Source: Vibrio chagasii
Lineage (GTDB): Bacteria; Pseudomonadota; Gammaproteobacteria; Enterobacterales; Vibrionaceae
Assembly: GCF_002954585.1 (NCBI RefSeq)
Contig: NZ_MSCI01000002.1
Coordinates: 2,148,089-2,212,088, forward strand
Direction of reading: 5' to 3'
DNA length: 64,000 nucleotides
Under the pieces are notes generated by a model. It saw only the letters and a program-made list of their open reading frames with translations, was not told the DNA's origin and did no database searches. Of the stretch, positions 34,729-43,843 are shown piece after piece (the first letter of the stretch is position 1; each line of letters opens with the position of its first letter). Position numbers and translations under genes: made by a program.

Positions 34729-37194
34729 ATGGATATATTGCTCTCCCTACTCGGCATGACAGCTATCTTAGGTGTCTGTCTCTACCACAGAGTTAGCTTG
34801 GTACGCGCATTAATCGCACTAACTGGCGCGATGGTAGCTTTAACACTATTCGGCGACGTAGCGGTTACTGGCTGGCTCTGTTACCTATTAGCGGTTGCTA
34901 TTTTGGCTGTACCAACCATTCGACAAACTCTCATCAGCCAAAAAGCACTTTCTGTATTTAAGAAAGTACTGCCGGCGATGTCTCAAACAGAAAAAGAAGC
35001 ACTGGAAGCAGGTACTGTTTGGTGGGAAGCAGAGTTATTCAAAGGCAAACCTGAGTGGAAAAAACTACAGAACATCGCTGAACCAAAACTTTCTGAAGCG
35101 GAACAAGCGTTCCTTGATGGCCCAGTAAACACAGTGTGTGAAATGGTCAATGATTACCAAGTCACTCATGAGCTTGCTGATTTACCACCTGAAGTGTGGC
35201 AATACCTGAAAGATCACAAGTTCTTTGCGATGATCATCAAGAAAAAATACGGTGGCTTAGAATTCTCAGCTTACGCTCAATCTTTGGTTCTACAAAAACT
35301 AACGGGCGTATCTAGCGTACTGTCATCAACCGTTGGTGTACCTAACTCGTTAGGCCCTGGTGAACTGCTGCAACACTACGGTACTGAAGAGCAGAGAAAC
35401 CACTACCTTCCGCGCTTGGCTGAAGGTAAAGAGATCCCTTGTTTTGCGCTAACTAGCCCAGAAGCAGGCTCTGATGCGGGTTCAATCCCAGATTACGGTG
35501 TGGTTTGTAAAGGTGAATGGCAAGGCGAAGAAGTTCTTGGTATGCGCCTGACTTGGAACAAACGCTACATCACTCTGGCACCGGTTGCGACCGTACTGGG
35601 TTTGGCCTTTAAACTGCGCGACCCAGAAGGCTTACTGGGCGACCAGCAAGATCTTGGTATCACCTGTGCGCTTATCCCAACTGATTTGAAAGGCGTGGAG
35701 ATTGGCAACCGCCACTTCCCACTGAACGTTCCTTTCCAAAACGGCCCAACGCGAGGTGACGATATTTTCGTTCCTATCGATTTCATCATTGGCGGCCAGA
35801 AAATGGCAGGCCAAGGTTGGAGAATGCTGGTTGAATGTCTGTCAGTGGGCCGTGGTATCACACTGCCATCAAACTCAACCGGTGGTATCAAAACAGCAGC
35901 ACTTGCAACTGGCGCTTACGCTCGTATTCGTCGCCAATTCAAACAACCAATTGGTCGCATGGAGGGCGTTGAAGAGCCACTTGCACGCCTAGGTGGTAAT
36001 GCTTATGTCATGGATGCTGCAAGTAACCTGACCGTAGCTGGTATTGACCTTGGTGAAAAACCTTCAGTTATCTCTGCAATCGTGAAGTATCACTGTACGC
36101 ACCGTGGTCAACGCAGCATCATCGACGCAATGGATATTGTAGGCGGTAAGGGTATTTGCTTGGGTCCATCGAACTTCCTAGCTCGTGGCTACCAAGGTTC
36201 ACCTATCGCGATTACCGTTGAAGGCGCAAACATCCTGACTCGTTCAATGATCATCTACGGTCAAGGTGCGATTCGTTGTCACCCTTACGTTCTTAATGAA
36301 ATGGAAGCAGCATACTCTGAAAGTAGCGATGCTCTAGACAAGTTTGACTCAGCATTAGCAGGACACGTTAGCTTTACGCTAAGTAACCTAGTTCGTAGTT
36401 TGTGGTTTGGTTTAACTGATGGCCGTGGCTCGGACACACCAACGCCAGCCAATAGCGCCGATAAACAGACAAAACGCTACTACCAACAGCTGAACCGTTA
36501 CAGTGCTAACCTAGCGCTACTGTCTGACATTTCAATGGCTGTATTAGGCGGCTCACTGAAACGTAGAGAGCGTCTATCTGCTCGTCTGGGTGATATCCTG
36601 AGCCAACTATACCTAGGTTCTGCGACACTAAAACGCTTTGAGAGCGAAGGCAGCAATGCAGAAGATCTACCGCTAGTACACTGGGGTATGCAAGATAGCT
36701 TGCGTCAAACTGAAGTGGCAATTGATGAGTTCTTAGCAAACTTCCCCAACCCAGTGGTTGGACGCCTTCTGCGTGTTGTATTGATGCCATTTGGTCGTAT
36801 CCGTCGCGCACCAAACGACAAACTTGATAGCCAAGTCGCACACATCCTACAAACACCGAGTGCAACACGCTCACGTATCGGCCGTGGTCAATACTTAGCG
36901 GATACTCAGTACAATGCAGTAGGTAAGATCGAGAAAGCATTGGAGGTTATTCTTCAAGCTGAGCCTCTGTTCGACAAAGTCTGTAAAGAGACGCATCAGA
37001 AACGCGCCTTCCTACGACTGGATTTGGTCGCTCAATTAGGTCTTGAGAAAGGTATTCTGACTGAGAAAGAAGCGGCACTGTTAGAGAGTGCAGAGCAACA
37101 TCGACTGTACACCATCAACGTTGATGACTTCTCACCAGAGGAGCTAGCAGCAAAGCCACAGTATCCAGACCAATCGATTGATAACGTAGCTTAG
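34729..37194 (+). CDS. fadE: acyl-CoA dehydrogenase FadE
   Basis: An FAD enzyme for the first dehydrogenation of fatty acid beta-oxidation. It has 821 residues (E. coli FadE 814), much longer than ordinary acyl-CoA dehydrogenases. Two N-terminal membrane segments occupy about 1-65. The dehydrogenase core spans about 120-520, with CFALTSPEAGSDAGS (FAD/substrate loop) and TVEGANILTRSMIIYGQGA carrying the catalytic Glu. A FadE-specific C-terminal domain (DUF1974-like) extends to the end. Divergent from gmhA as in E. coli, with a FadR-type site upstream. Confidence 0.96.
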   Translation: MDILLSLLGMTAILGVCLYHRVSLVRALIALTGAMVALTLFGDVAVTGWLCYLLAVAILAVPTIRQTLISQKALSVFKKVLPAMSQTEKEALEAGTVWWEAELFKGKPEWKKLQNIAEPKLSEAEQAFLDGPVNTVCEMVNDYQVTHELADLPPEVWQYLKDHKFFAMIIKKKYGGLEFSAYAQSLVLQKLTGVSSVLSSTVGVPNSLGPGELLQHYGTEEQRNHYLPRLAEGKEIPCFALTSPEAGSDAGSIPDYGVVCKGEWQGEEVLGMRLTWNKRYITLAPVATVLGLAFKLRDPEGLLGDQQDLGITCALIPTDLKGVEIGNRHFPLNVPFQNGPTRGDDIFVPIDFIIGGQKMAGQGWRMLVECLSVGRGITLPSNSTGGIKTAALATGAYARIRRQFKQPIGRMEGVEEPLARLGGNAYVMDAASNLTVAGIDLGEKPSVISAIVKYHCTHRGQRSIIDAMDIVGGKGICLGPSNFLARGYQGSPIAITVEGANILTRSMIIYGQGAIRCHPYVLNEMEAAYSESSDALDKFDSALAGHVSFTLSNLVRSLWFGLTDGRGSDTPTPANSADKQTKRYYQQLNRYSANLALLSDISMAVLGGSLKRRERLSARLGDILSQLYLGSATLKRFESEGSNAEDLPLVHWGMQDSLRQTEVAIDEFLANFPNPVVGRLLRVVLMPFGRIRRAPNDKLDSQVAHILQTPSATRSRIGRGQYLADTQYNAVGKIEKALEVILQAEPLFDKVCKETHQKRAFLRLDLVAQLGLEKGILTEKEAALLESAEQHRLYTINVDDFSPEELAAKPQYPDQSIDNVA

Positions 37195-37210
37195 ATTTTG
37201 TTTTAGAAAC

Positions 37211-37241
37211 AAAAACGGGACTCCAATGAGTCCCGTTTTTT
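37211..37241. terminator. bidirectional terminator after fadE
   Basis: ACGGGACTC (37215-37223) / GAGTCCCGT (37228-37236), loop CAAT, with A and T runs on both sides. Confidence 0.9.
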
Positions 37242-37309
37242 TGTTCAAAATATAGGTGCTTGTATGTGACCCAAGTCAGGGGTTAAGTAGCTCTCTCAAA
37301 ACAACTCAA

Positions 37310-38557
37310 TTACTTGGGTGCCTTAAGTTGCATCTCTGGTTGAGCTCTTTTCTTAGCGGTCACTTTGCGAACCACAAACCAAATCAGTAAGCCCAAAAGA
37401 ATCGCAACCACATTGCCAACTCCAATAATAATCATACTGCGCTTTCTATCCTCTTCGCGTTTCTTCAGTATCATCATTTCAGTGGCAATTCGCTTCTGTT
37501 CCGCTAATGCCTCTTCTTGCAGACGGCGGGATTCCGCTAAGTCAATATCTTGAACCACACTGTAAGAGTGCTCAGTAATAGGAAACGTTAGTGGACGCTG
37601 GCTAGAAGCATCGGTGGCATACACCATTCCCGACCAGTTATAAATCCCAAGATCACCATTGTAAGGGATCTCCAAAGGCACCTTCATCGCATCGACATCC
37701 GCTTGGCCTTGCTTATACATCACATACTCATCTGGTGCTTTGTGCTCAACGTGCACCGCTAACGAACTCGGCGCAATCATGCCTTGCTCCCCAGAGACCA
37801 CGATTGTATGAGGCGAGCCTTCTTTACGAGATTGAATAAAGGTAGTGGTGATAGGTGTTGGGTAAACTAAGACTTCTTGCTCTTGCGCTCGCAAAAATAC
37901 GCCATTACCGGAAGTGATGCGTGCACGGTATTTGCCCGGCTCTATATCGATAGGCAAAGAGACTGTGAAGACGCCGTCCCCTGCTTTTTCATCAAGATAA
38001 ACGCCATCGTCAGCGAATTCACCCATCACAACTGGGACTGGACGCGCTTCTCTCACTAAGGATTCTTCATTTTCGACAAACTTAGTAAACGTCACCTTGA
38101 GCTTCACTCGGTCAAGGAAATCACGCAGTACCAAGGGCTTACCGTCAGAGGTGAGACGGGCGGTGAATTTAATACGCTCTGTCTGGTACAGCTTGTCTGG
38201 AAATTCGTTCGCATCCAAAACAAGATGAGACAGTAGCTTGATATTGTTCTTAGGAGAGACCTTACCTACCGCTTGCCATGGGCCTGGCATCGGCTTATCA
38301 ATAGAGACAATGTCCATTGAAGATTCTTCATACCAACGGACATTATCAGCGTTACGCCAAGAGTAGTATTTCTTACCGTCAGGACGGACTAAGACGACAG
38401 GTTTAGAGTTATCGGCTCGATAAATTATAAAGGTAATTTGTTCTATGCTGGGATCAACTCGGAATCGGTTGTCCAATAAACTCATTACGGATTCTGTTGC
38501 CGCGTGCAAGCTAAAGCTTAACAGCAGCAAACAACCGGTAGCCAATACCCTTAACAT
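37310..38557 (-). CDS. TIGR03503-type exported/membrane protein
   Basis: A 415-residue protein with a signal peptide (MLRVLATGCLLLLSFSLHA). A long periplasmic part is rich in beta strands (about 20-325), with the conserved RADNSKPVVLVRPDGKKYYSW and GEFADDGVYLDEKAGDGVFT. A charged helical stretch (about 328-370) follows, then one membrane segment (about 374-396, IIIGVGNVVAILLGLLIWFVV) and a basic tail. I recognise it as TIGR03503, usually found next to dnaQ in vibrios and relatives. It is 9 bases from dnaQ. Function unknown. Confidence 0.8.
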   Translation of the reverse strand: MLRVLATGCLLLLSFSLHAATESVMSLLDNRFRVDPSIEQITFIIYRADNSKPVVLVRPDGKKYYSWRNADNVRWYEESSMDIVSIDKPMPGPWQAVGKVSPKNNIKLLSHLVLDANEFPDKLYQTERIKFTARLTSDGKPLVLRDFLDRVKLKVTFTKFVENEESLVREARPVPVVMGEFADDGVYLDEKAGDGVFTVSLPIDIEPGKYRARITSGNGVFLRAQEQEVLVYPTPITTTFIQSRKEGSPHTIVVSGEQGMIAPSSLAVHVEHKAPDEYVMYKQGQADVDAMKVPLEIPYNGDLGIYNWSGMVYATDASSQRPLTFPITEHSYSVVQDIDLAESRRLQEEALAEQKRIATEMMILKKREEDRKRSMIIIGVGNVVAILLGLLIWFVVRKVTAKKRAQPEMQLKAPK

Positions 38558-38566
38558 ACTTTCTCC

Positions 38567-39334
38567 CTACTGACGCCAGAGGCAGCTTCCGCTTTTCTCG
38601 ACGAGATCTAAACGACTTTGATGCGCTTCTATTTCATCGGCCGTTGCTCGTAAAACCTTTAGGGATTTTCGACCACTTTCTACTCTTCGGATACTTTCTA
38701 CGCCGCCTTCTTGCTGACCAGCGTTAAATTGCAGTGACGTTTGTCCACCCGTCATCAATAGGTAGACGTCGGCTAGGATCTCCGCATCGAGCAAAGCGCC
38801 GTGGAGTGTACGGTGCGAGTTATCGATGCCATAACGTTCACATAAGATATCTAGATTGTTTCTTTTACCCGGGAATATCTTTTTCGCCATGTCCAGGGTA
38901 TCGGTAACTTTACAGTAATCGTCTGTCTTACCGATCGTAGGATCCAGTTTCTCAAACTCGTAGTCCATGAAGCCGGTATCGAAGGGCGCGTTGTGTGCCA
39001 CCAGCTCAGCGCCTTTGATAAAGTCGAGAAACTCTTTATGGATGTCTTGGTATTCTGGCTTATCAACCAAGAATTCATCAGTGATACCGTGAACGCCAAT
39101 CGCCTCTTCTTGAATCGCACGATCTGGCTTAATGTAAACGTGGAAGTGACGCCCAGTTAACTTACGGTTGATGATCTCTACGGCACCGATCTCGACGATG
39201 CGGTGACCCATGTAGTGAGGGCCACCTTCGGTATTCATACCGGTTGTTTCGGTATCGAGTACAACGATGCGCTTGTTTTCATTCGAACTGTTTTTTTCGT
39301 TCGCGGTTTGTTCTGGAGTGCTACTGGTATTCAT
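38567..39334 (-). CDS. dnaQ: DNA polymerase III epsilon (proofreading) subunit
   Basis: DnaQ is the 3'-5' exonuclease of the replicative polymerase, bound to the DnaE product encoded at 48 kb. It has 255 residues. ExoI is VLDTETTG (Asp27, Glu29), ExoII is HNAPFDTGFMDYEF, and ExoIII epsilon-type is HRTLHGALLDAEILADVY. Compared with E. coli it has about 15 extra polar residues at the N-terminus (MNTSSTPEQTANEKNSS). The clamp- and alpha-binding C-terminal segment is present. Divergent from rnhA, as in E. coli. Confidence 0.97.
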   Translation of the reverse strand: MNTSSTPEQTANEKNSSNENKRIVVLDTETTGMNTEGGPHYMGHRIVEIGAVEIINRKLTGRHFHVYIKPDRAIQEEAIGVHGITDEFLVDKPEYQDIHKEFLDFIKGAELVAHNAPFDTGFMDYEFEKLDPTIGKTDDYCKVTDTLDMAKKIFPGKRNNLDILCERYGIDNSHRTLHGALLDAEILADVYLLMTGGQTSLQFNAGQQEGGVESIRRVESGRKSLKVLRATADEIEAHQSRLDLVEKSGSCLWRQ

Positions 39335-39390
39335 AAGGATAACTGTGTCAGACTATGCCGATAATGTGCTTCAGGTAATAGTATCAAATC

Positions 39391-39855
39391 ATGACGAAAC
39401 AAGTTGAAATTTTCACTGACGGTTCTTGTTTAGGCAATCCAGGGCCTGGCGGCTATGGCATCGTACTTCGCTACAAGAAAGTAGAGAAGACACTCGCGCA
39501 AGGCTATACCCTAACGACCAACAACCGCATGGAAATGCTCGCTGCTGTTGTGGCACTACAAACCCTCAAAGAGCCGTGCTCGGTGATTCTGACTACCGAT
39601 AGCCAATATGTTCGTCAAGGCATTACGCAGTGGATACATAACTGGAAAAAGCGCGACTGGAAAACCGCCGACAAAAAGCCGGTGAAAAATGCCGATCTGT
39701 GGCAAAAGCTCGATAAAGAGACAGCACGTCACACTGTCGATTGGCGTTGGGTGAAAGGACACGCAGGTCACCGAGAGAATGAAATGTGTGATGAGCTAGC
39801 TCGTACCGCCGCAGAAAATCCAACCCAAGAAGACACGGGCTACCAGCCAAGCTAA
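39391..39855 (+). CDS. rnhA: ribonuclease HI
   Basis: A 154-residue enzyme cleaving RNA in RNA-DNA hybrids. The catalytic set is complete: Asp10 (FTDGSCLGNPG), Glu48 (NNRMEML), Asp70 (TTDSQYV) and a C-terminal Asp in ENEMCDELAR, with His in VKGHAGH. It is divergent from dnaQ and their promoters share 56 bases. rnhB, encoding the second RNase H, is at 51.6 kb. Confidence 0.97.
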   Translation: MTKQVEIFTDGSCLGNPGPGGYGIVLRYKKVEKTLAQGYTLTTNNRMEMLAAVVALQTLKEPCSVILTTDSQYVRQGITQWIHNWKKRDWKTADKKPVKNADLWQKLDKETARHTVDWRWVKGHAGHRENEMCDELARTAAENPTQEDTGYQPS

Positions 39856-39885
39856 TATTGGGAGCGAGTAAAGATATCCGATAGT

Positions 39886-39912
39886 AAAAAGCCGACTACG
39901 AGTCGGCTTTTT
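39886..39912. terminator. bidirectional terminator overlapping the methyltransferase stop
   Basis: A 12-bp perfect stem, AAAAAGCCGACT / AGTCGGCTTTTT, loop ACG. The stem encodes the last residues (EKADS) and stop of the convergent minus-strand gene. Confidence 0.85.
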
Positions 39913-40681
39913 CTGTTTTTAGCGGGCGCAGCGCACGAATGGAATGCAACGTGCAGCGAGTATCGGTCCTAAAGCTAGCACCAACCGGAGAGAAGCGTCG
40001 TTTAAGGTGCCAGTGTGGCTTAATAGGCTTGAGTGGATAGGTGCGCTTGCGAGCGACAATAAAATATTGGCTTCCAGCAAACGAGGCGCAGCCGCCTAAC
40101 GCGTTCTCAAGCCAGGTCCACATCGCTTGATACTTACTCATCGGGAACAGTGCATAGGTATCACAATGAATGACTTCATAGTTCAGAACGCCCAACCAGT
40201 CTTTTACGCGACTTGGCGTATACATTCGCCCGCTCCACGGTAAACTGTTCTTGCGCCACGGCATTAAACTGGCAAGCCCGGTGACACTGAATGGGTTAAA
40301 GCCGGTGATGATAATATAGCCATCGTCCATCATCACTCGGTCGACTTCTCTTAATAGTCGATGTGGGTCGTTGCTATAATCTAATTGATGACTAAGTACC
40401 ACAACATCAAAACTTTTCTCCAAAAAGGGCAAATTATAGCCATCCGCTATCACATTATGTAATGGGTTCTGGATATCTAGGTTTACTTGATGTTGAATGT
40501 TGCATGTGCAGCTAGAAATCTCACTGCTGAGACCGCCGAGCTTGAGCATATGGTAACCAAATAACTTTGGGCACCACTCATCGAGTCGAGTTTGAATTGA
40601 TTCTCTCAACCAGTCCCCATTGTGCAATTGTGCCCAAGTGTAAGGACGCTCAAACTTCTTTCTGCTACGTGCTGGCTTCAT
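39896..40681 (-). CDS. YafS-like SAM-dependent methyltransferase
   Basis: A 261-residue class I methyltransferase-like protein. The DVVVLSHQLDYSNDPHRLLREV segment (split near residues 95-116) and GYIIITGFNPFSVTGL are the core strand 4/5 motifs. The usual SAM-binding glycine loop is poorly formed in this reading (MLKLGGLSSEISSC). The ATG at 40681 is chosen over a TTG one codon earlier. Its position between rnhA and gloB is that of E. coli yafS. Substrate unknown. Confidence 0.85.
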   Translation of the reverse strand: MKPARSRKKFERPYTWAQLHNGDWLRESIQTRLDEWCPKLFGYHMLKLGGLSSEISSCTCNIQHQVNLDIQNPLHNVIADGYNLPFLEKSFDVVVLSHQLDYSNDPHRLLREVDRVMMDDGYIIITGFNPFSVTGLASLMPWRKNSLPWSGRMYTPSRVKDWLGVLNYEVIHCDTYALFPMSKYQAMWTWLENALGGCASFAGSQYFIVARKRTYPLKPIKPHWHLKRRFSPVGASFRTDTRCTLHSIRALRPLKTEKADS

Positions 40682-40734
40682 CAATAATCTGTCTCACTTA
40701 TTCTGTCGCACTGAAAGTGACTGGAGAACCAATA

Positions 40735-41493
40735 ATGTTACATATCAAAAGCATACCTGCATTTAACGACAATTACATCTGGCTGATTGAAAATAGCGAT
40801 CGCCGTTGTGCTGTCGTCGACCCCGGCGATGCGGCTCCAGTATTAGAGTACTTAGCACACCATGAGCTAACTTTAGATGCAATCTTGATTACGCACCACC
40901 ACCACGATCACATTGGTGGCGTTCCAGAGTTAGTTAGACAATTTCCAGGTGTTGATGTTGTGGGTCCGAAGAATGAGCCTATCCCAACATTGACACATCC
41001 AGTGGATGATGGAGACCAACTGGAGTTGTTTGGCGAAGTGTTCTTGGTTCTTGGGCTAAGCGGGCACACGGCGGGCCATATCGGTTACGTTGGTGATGCA
41101 AAGCTATTCTGTGGCGATGTACTGTTCTCAGCGGGCTGTGGTCGCATCATGGAAGGCACTCCACAACAGATGTTTGATGCATTAAATAAGATTACGGCGC
41201 TTCCTCAAGAAACCGAGGTCTATTGTGCACATGAGTATACAGCAGCCAATATCGCTTTCGCACTTGCAGTTGAGCCAGATAACCAACATTTGCAGCAATA
41301 TCGCGACCAAGTGAACCGACTTCGCGCACAAAATAAGTCGACCATCCCCACAAATTTGAGACAAGAGAGGTTTGTAAACCCTTTCTTGCGCTACACCGAA
41401 CCAAGTGTAGTGAAATCAGTATCTAATCGCACTGAACAGACCGACCCTTTGTCGGTATTTACCGCTTTACGTGCGTGGAAGAACGAATTTTAA
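40735..41493 (+). CDS. gloB: hydroxyacylglutathione hydrolase (glyoxalase II)
   Basis: GloB hydrolyses S-D-lactoylglutathione, completing methylglyoxal detoxification. It has 252 residues starting MLHIKSIPAFNDNYIW (ATG 40735, GGAG upstream). The longer upstream frame runs into the divergent methyltransferase gene and is not used. The metallo-beta-lactamase zinc motif THHHHDH is at 53-59. Further ligands lie in LGLSGHTAGHIGY and YCAHEYT. The C-terminal glutathione-binding region ends RAWKNEF. Confidence 0.97.
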   Translation: MLHIKSIPAFNDNYIWLIENSDRRCAVVDPGDAAPVLEYLAHHELTLDAILITHHHHDHIGGVPELVRQFPGVDVVGPKNEPIPTLTHPVDDGDQLELFGEVFLVLGLSGHTAGHIGYVGDAKLFCGDVLFSAGCGRIMEGTPQQMFDALNKITALPQETEVYCAHEYTAANIAFALAVEPDNQHLQQYRDQVNRLRAQNKSTIPTNLRQERFVNPFLRYTEPSVVKSVSNRTEQTDPLSVFTALRAWKNEF

Positions 41494-41563
41494 CAAATAC
41501 AGACTTGTCACTTATAGGGAGTGGCAAGTATTATCATCGGCCGTTTATTAAAAAGGCTGTAAC

Positions 41564-43132
41564 ATGCGAGTTAAGTACAGCTGGGCTTTGGTATTACTAC
41601 TATCTGGTTGCCAATTAACTCAGTCAGAGAATCCAGACCAAGCTTCCGAGCAAACCAACACACCTCCTACAGAAGTTTCTCAAGCGAACGTTTCACCTGA
41701 AGCGACCAAAGAAGAACAAAAAGTTGAAGCACCTGTCGTCACTCCACAAACACAAGAAGATGTTTGGAAACGTATTGCGATGCAACTTGAAATGGAAGTA
41801 CCAGACCAAAAGAAGGTCGACTACTACCGAACTTGGTATCTAAAACACCCTAGTCATCTAAAAACCGTCTCCAAGCGAGCTGAACCTTTCCTTTACTTGA
41901 TCACCACCAAGATCGAAGAAAGAGACCTACCTTTAGAACTGGCACTGCTGCCGGTTGTTGAAAGCTCATTCGACGCATTTGCCTACTCTCACGGCAGTGC
42001 TGCTGGCCTTTGGCAATTCCTCGCTGGCACGGGTAAAGACTACGGACTTGAACAGAACTTCTGGTACGACGGTCGTCGCGACGTTGCCGCTTCAACCGAT
42101 GCTGCTTTAGATTTTCTAACTGACCTAAACAGACGTTTTGATGGCGACTGGCAACACGCAATCGCTGCCTATAACAGTGGTGGTGGTCGTGTGAACAGTG
42201 CAATCCGTAAGAATAAGAAGCTTGGCAAACCAATCGACTTCTTCTCACTGGACCTACCAAAAGAGACCAGTAGCTACGTACCTAAACTGCTGGCACTAGC
42301 AGACGTGATTGCCAACCAAGAAAAGTACGGTATTGATATTCCTGCTATCCCAAACAAGCCTGTACTGACTCTGGTTAACCCAGAAGAGCAACTGGATTTG
42401 GCTATTGCTGCGAACTACGCAGGCATTCAAGTAAAAGAGCTGCAAGGCTATAACCCTGCATATAACCAGTGGGCGACAGCACCAGAAAAGCACCAAAAGC
42501 TATTACTTCCTTTAGACTCAGTTGAAAAATTCAACAAAGAAGTAGCAGCCAATAAAGGCAAAGGCATGAAGCTGGTTCGTTACAAGGTTCAGTCTGGTGA
42601 CAGCATCAGCGTACTGGCAAGCAAATACAACACCACCAGCAAAGTGATCCGCACTGCCAATGGTTTGAACAACAACAACATTCGCATCGGTCAACACTTA
42701 CTGATCCCTACTTCGACCAAAGACGATAAGGCATACGCGCTAAGCGCTTCAAACCGTCTAGCAAGCACACAGTCAAAGAGTCGCGGTCAATACAAGCTAA
42801 CCCACAAAGTAAAAAGTGGTGACAGCTTATGGACCATTGCTCGCGCCAACAAGGTATCCCACCAATCACTTGCTAAGTGGAATGGCATGGGACCACGCGA
42901 CACCTTACGAATTGGTCAAGAACTGGTCATCTGGAAGAACGGTTCTGACGGCGCCATCATCCGCACCATCTTCTATAACGTAAGATCAGGTGACACAGTC
43001 AGCGGTATTGCATCAAAGTTCAAGGTAAAGAGTTCAGATGTTGTAAAATGGAACACTTTGCAGAACCAGAAATACTTACAGCTAGGACAAAAGCTTAAGC
43101 TGTATGTTGATGTAACTAAGGTAAGTGTATGA
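41564..43132 (+). CDS. mltD: membrane-bound lytic murein transglycosylase D with three LysM domains
   Basis: A 522-residue outer-membrane lipoprotein that cleaves the MurNAc-GlcNAc bond with anhydro product. It has lipobox LLSGC (Cys16), then a Gln/Glu/Pro-rich linker. The SLT domain spans about 115-265, with catalytic Glu133 (PVVESSFD) and GAAGLWQF-type GSAAGLWQF. Three LysM peptidoglycan-binding domains lie near 338-384, 411-456 and 470-516. E. coli MltD has two LysM domains by usual annotation, so the third may be an extension. It overlaps the next gene by four bases. Confidence 0.95.
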   Translation: MRVKYSWALVLLLSGCQLTQSENPDQASEQTNTPPTEVSQANVSPEATKEEQKVEAPVVTPQTQEDVWKRIAMQLEMEVPDQKKVDYYRTWYLKHPSHLKTVSKRAEPFLYLITTKIEERDLPLELALLPVVESSFDAFAYSHGSAAGLWQFLAGTGKDYGLEQNFWYDGRRDVAASTDAALDFLTDLNRRFDGDWQHAIAAYNSGGGRVNSAIRKNKKLGKPIDFFSLDLPKETSSYVPKLLALADVIANQEKYGIDIPAIPNKPVLTLVNPEEQLDLAIAANYAGIQVKELQGYNPAYNQWATAPEKHQKLLLPLDSVEKFNKEVAANKGKGMKLVRYKVQSGDSISVLASKYNTTSKVIRTANGLNNNNIRIGQHLLIPTSTKDDKAYALSASNRLASTQSKSRGQYKLTHKVKSGDSLWTIARANKVSHQSLAKWNGMGPRDTLRIGQELVIWKNGSDGAIIRTIFYNVRSGDTVSGIASKFKVKSSDVVKWNTLQNQKYLQLGQKLKLYVDVTKVSV

Positions 43133-43815
43133 ACCCGTCAAGTAACCCACTCGTCATGCTGTTGGATATATTCCGTTCACCAACAGCTTGTTTCTTAGCG
43201 CTTTATCAGCGAAGCGCTTGGGGATGGCAACCCTACGTCGTATTAATGCTCAGCCCATTTTTATTTTGGGGTGCTTATTTTTCGAATGTAGATTTTGCTT
43301 GGTTAAGTGCAGAGCTATCAAAGCAATTAGCTCAAACAAACCCAGACCAGTTGGCGTTACTTGATAGTAATACCCTACTCGCCAGTGAAATCATCAACGA
43401 TGTGTTTAGCCGCACGCTCACTATCGTTCTGTTGGCATTTTGGTTTAACCTTGCAACCAAACCTAGTCAATATCAGCATAGCTTTTGGCGATGGTTTGCA
43501 GCGGCATCGATTATCATCTTCCCAGCAGTTTTAGGTGATATCGCGAGCTACGCCAGTCTAATTCTAAAGCACGGTCATGTGATGAACTACGCCGCCGACT
43601 TAAACAGCCTAAACGGCTTAATCAAGTTACCGCTTACTAGTGATTGGTCACAATTTGCTAGCTCATTACCACTGCTACTGCCATGGTACATCGTACTTGG
43701 TTACGCTGCTGTATTAACGTGGACAGAGTTTGAGCGTGGACAAGCACTGGTGATTTCAGGCTTGCCGTGGATTGGCTATTACTTAATCTGGGCTATCTAC
43801 ATTTTAGTTTCATAG
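43129..43815 (+). CDS. Yip1-family inner membrane protein
   Basis: A 228-residue protein with about five membrane segments (about 31-50, 85-105, 117-137, 170-190 and 202-225). The N-terminal NPLVMLLDIFRSPTACFLALYQ matches the pattern of bacterial YIP1-family proteins. The ATG overlaps the mltD stop (GTATGA), so translation is coupled, which suggests a cell-envelope role. The specific function is unknown. Confidence 0.75.
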   Translation: MNPSSNPLVMLLDIFRSPTACFLALYQRSAWGWQPYVVLMLSPFLFWGAYFSNVDFAWLSAELSKQLAQTNPDQLALLDSNTLLASEIINDVFSRTLTIVLLAFWFNLATKPSQYQHSFWRWFAAASIIIFPAVLGDIASYASLILKHGHVMNYAADLNSLNGLIKLPLTSDWSQFASSLPLLLPWYIVLGYAAVLTWTEFERGQALVISGLPWIGYYLIWAIYILVS

Positions 43816-43843
43816 ATACCCGTTACTTAGTGTTAGCTTTACG

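Noticed and set aside
36506..36940. 144-codon minus-strand ORF
   Set aside because: Lies wholly inside fadE; no Shine-Dalgarno sequence and no recognisable domain.
40567..40734. 56-codon N-terminal extension of gloB
   Set aside because: It would overlap the divergent methyltransferase gene; the ATG at 40735 has a GGAG site and gives standard GloB length.
41901..42260. 119-codon minus-strand ORF
   Set aside because: Antisense shadow of the mltD catalytic domain.
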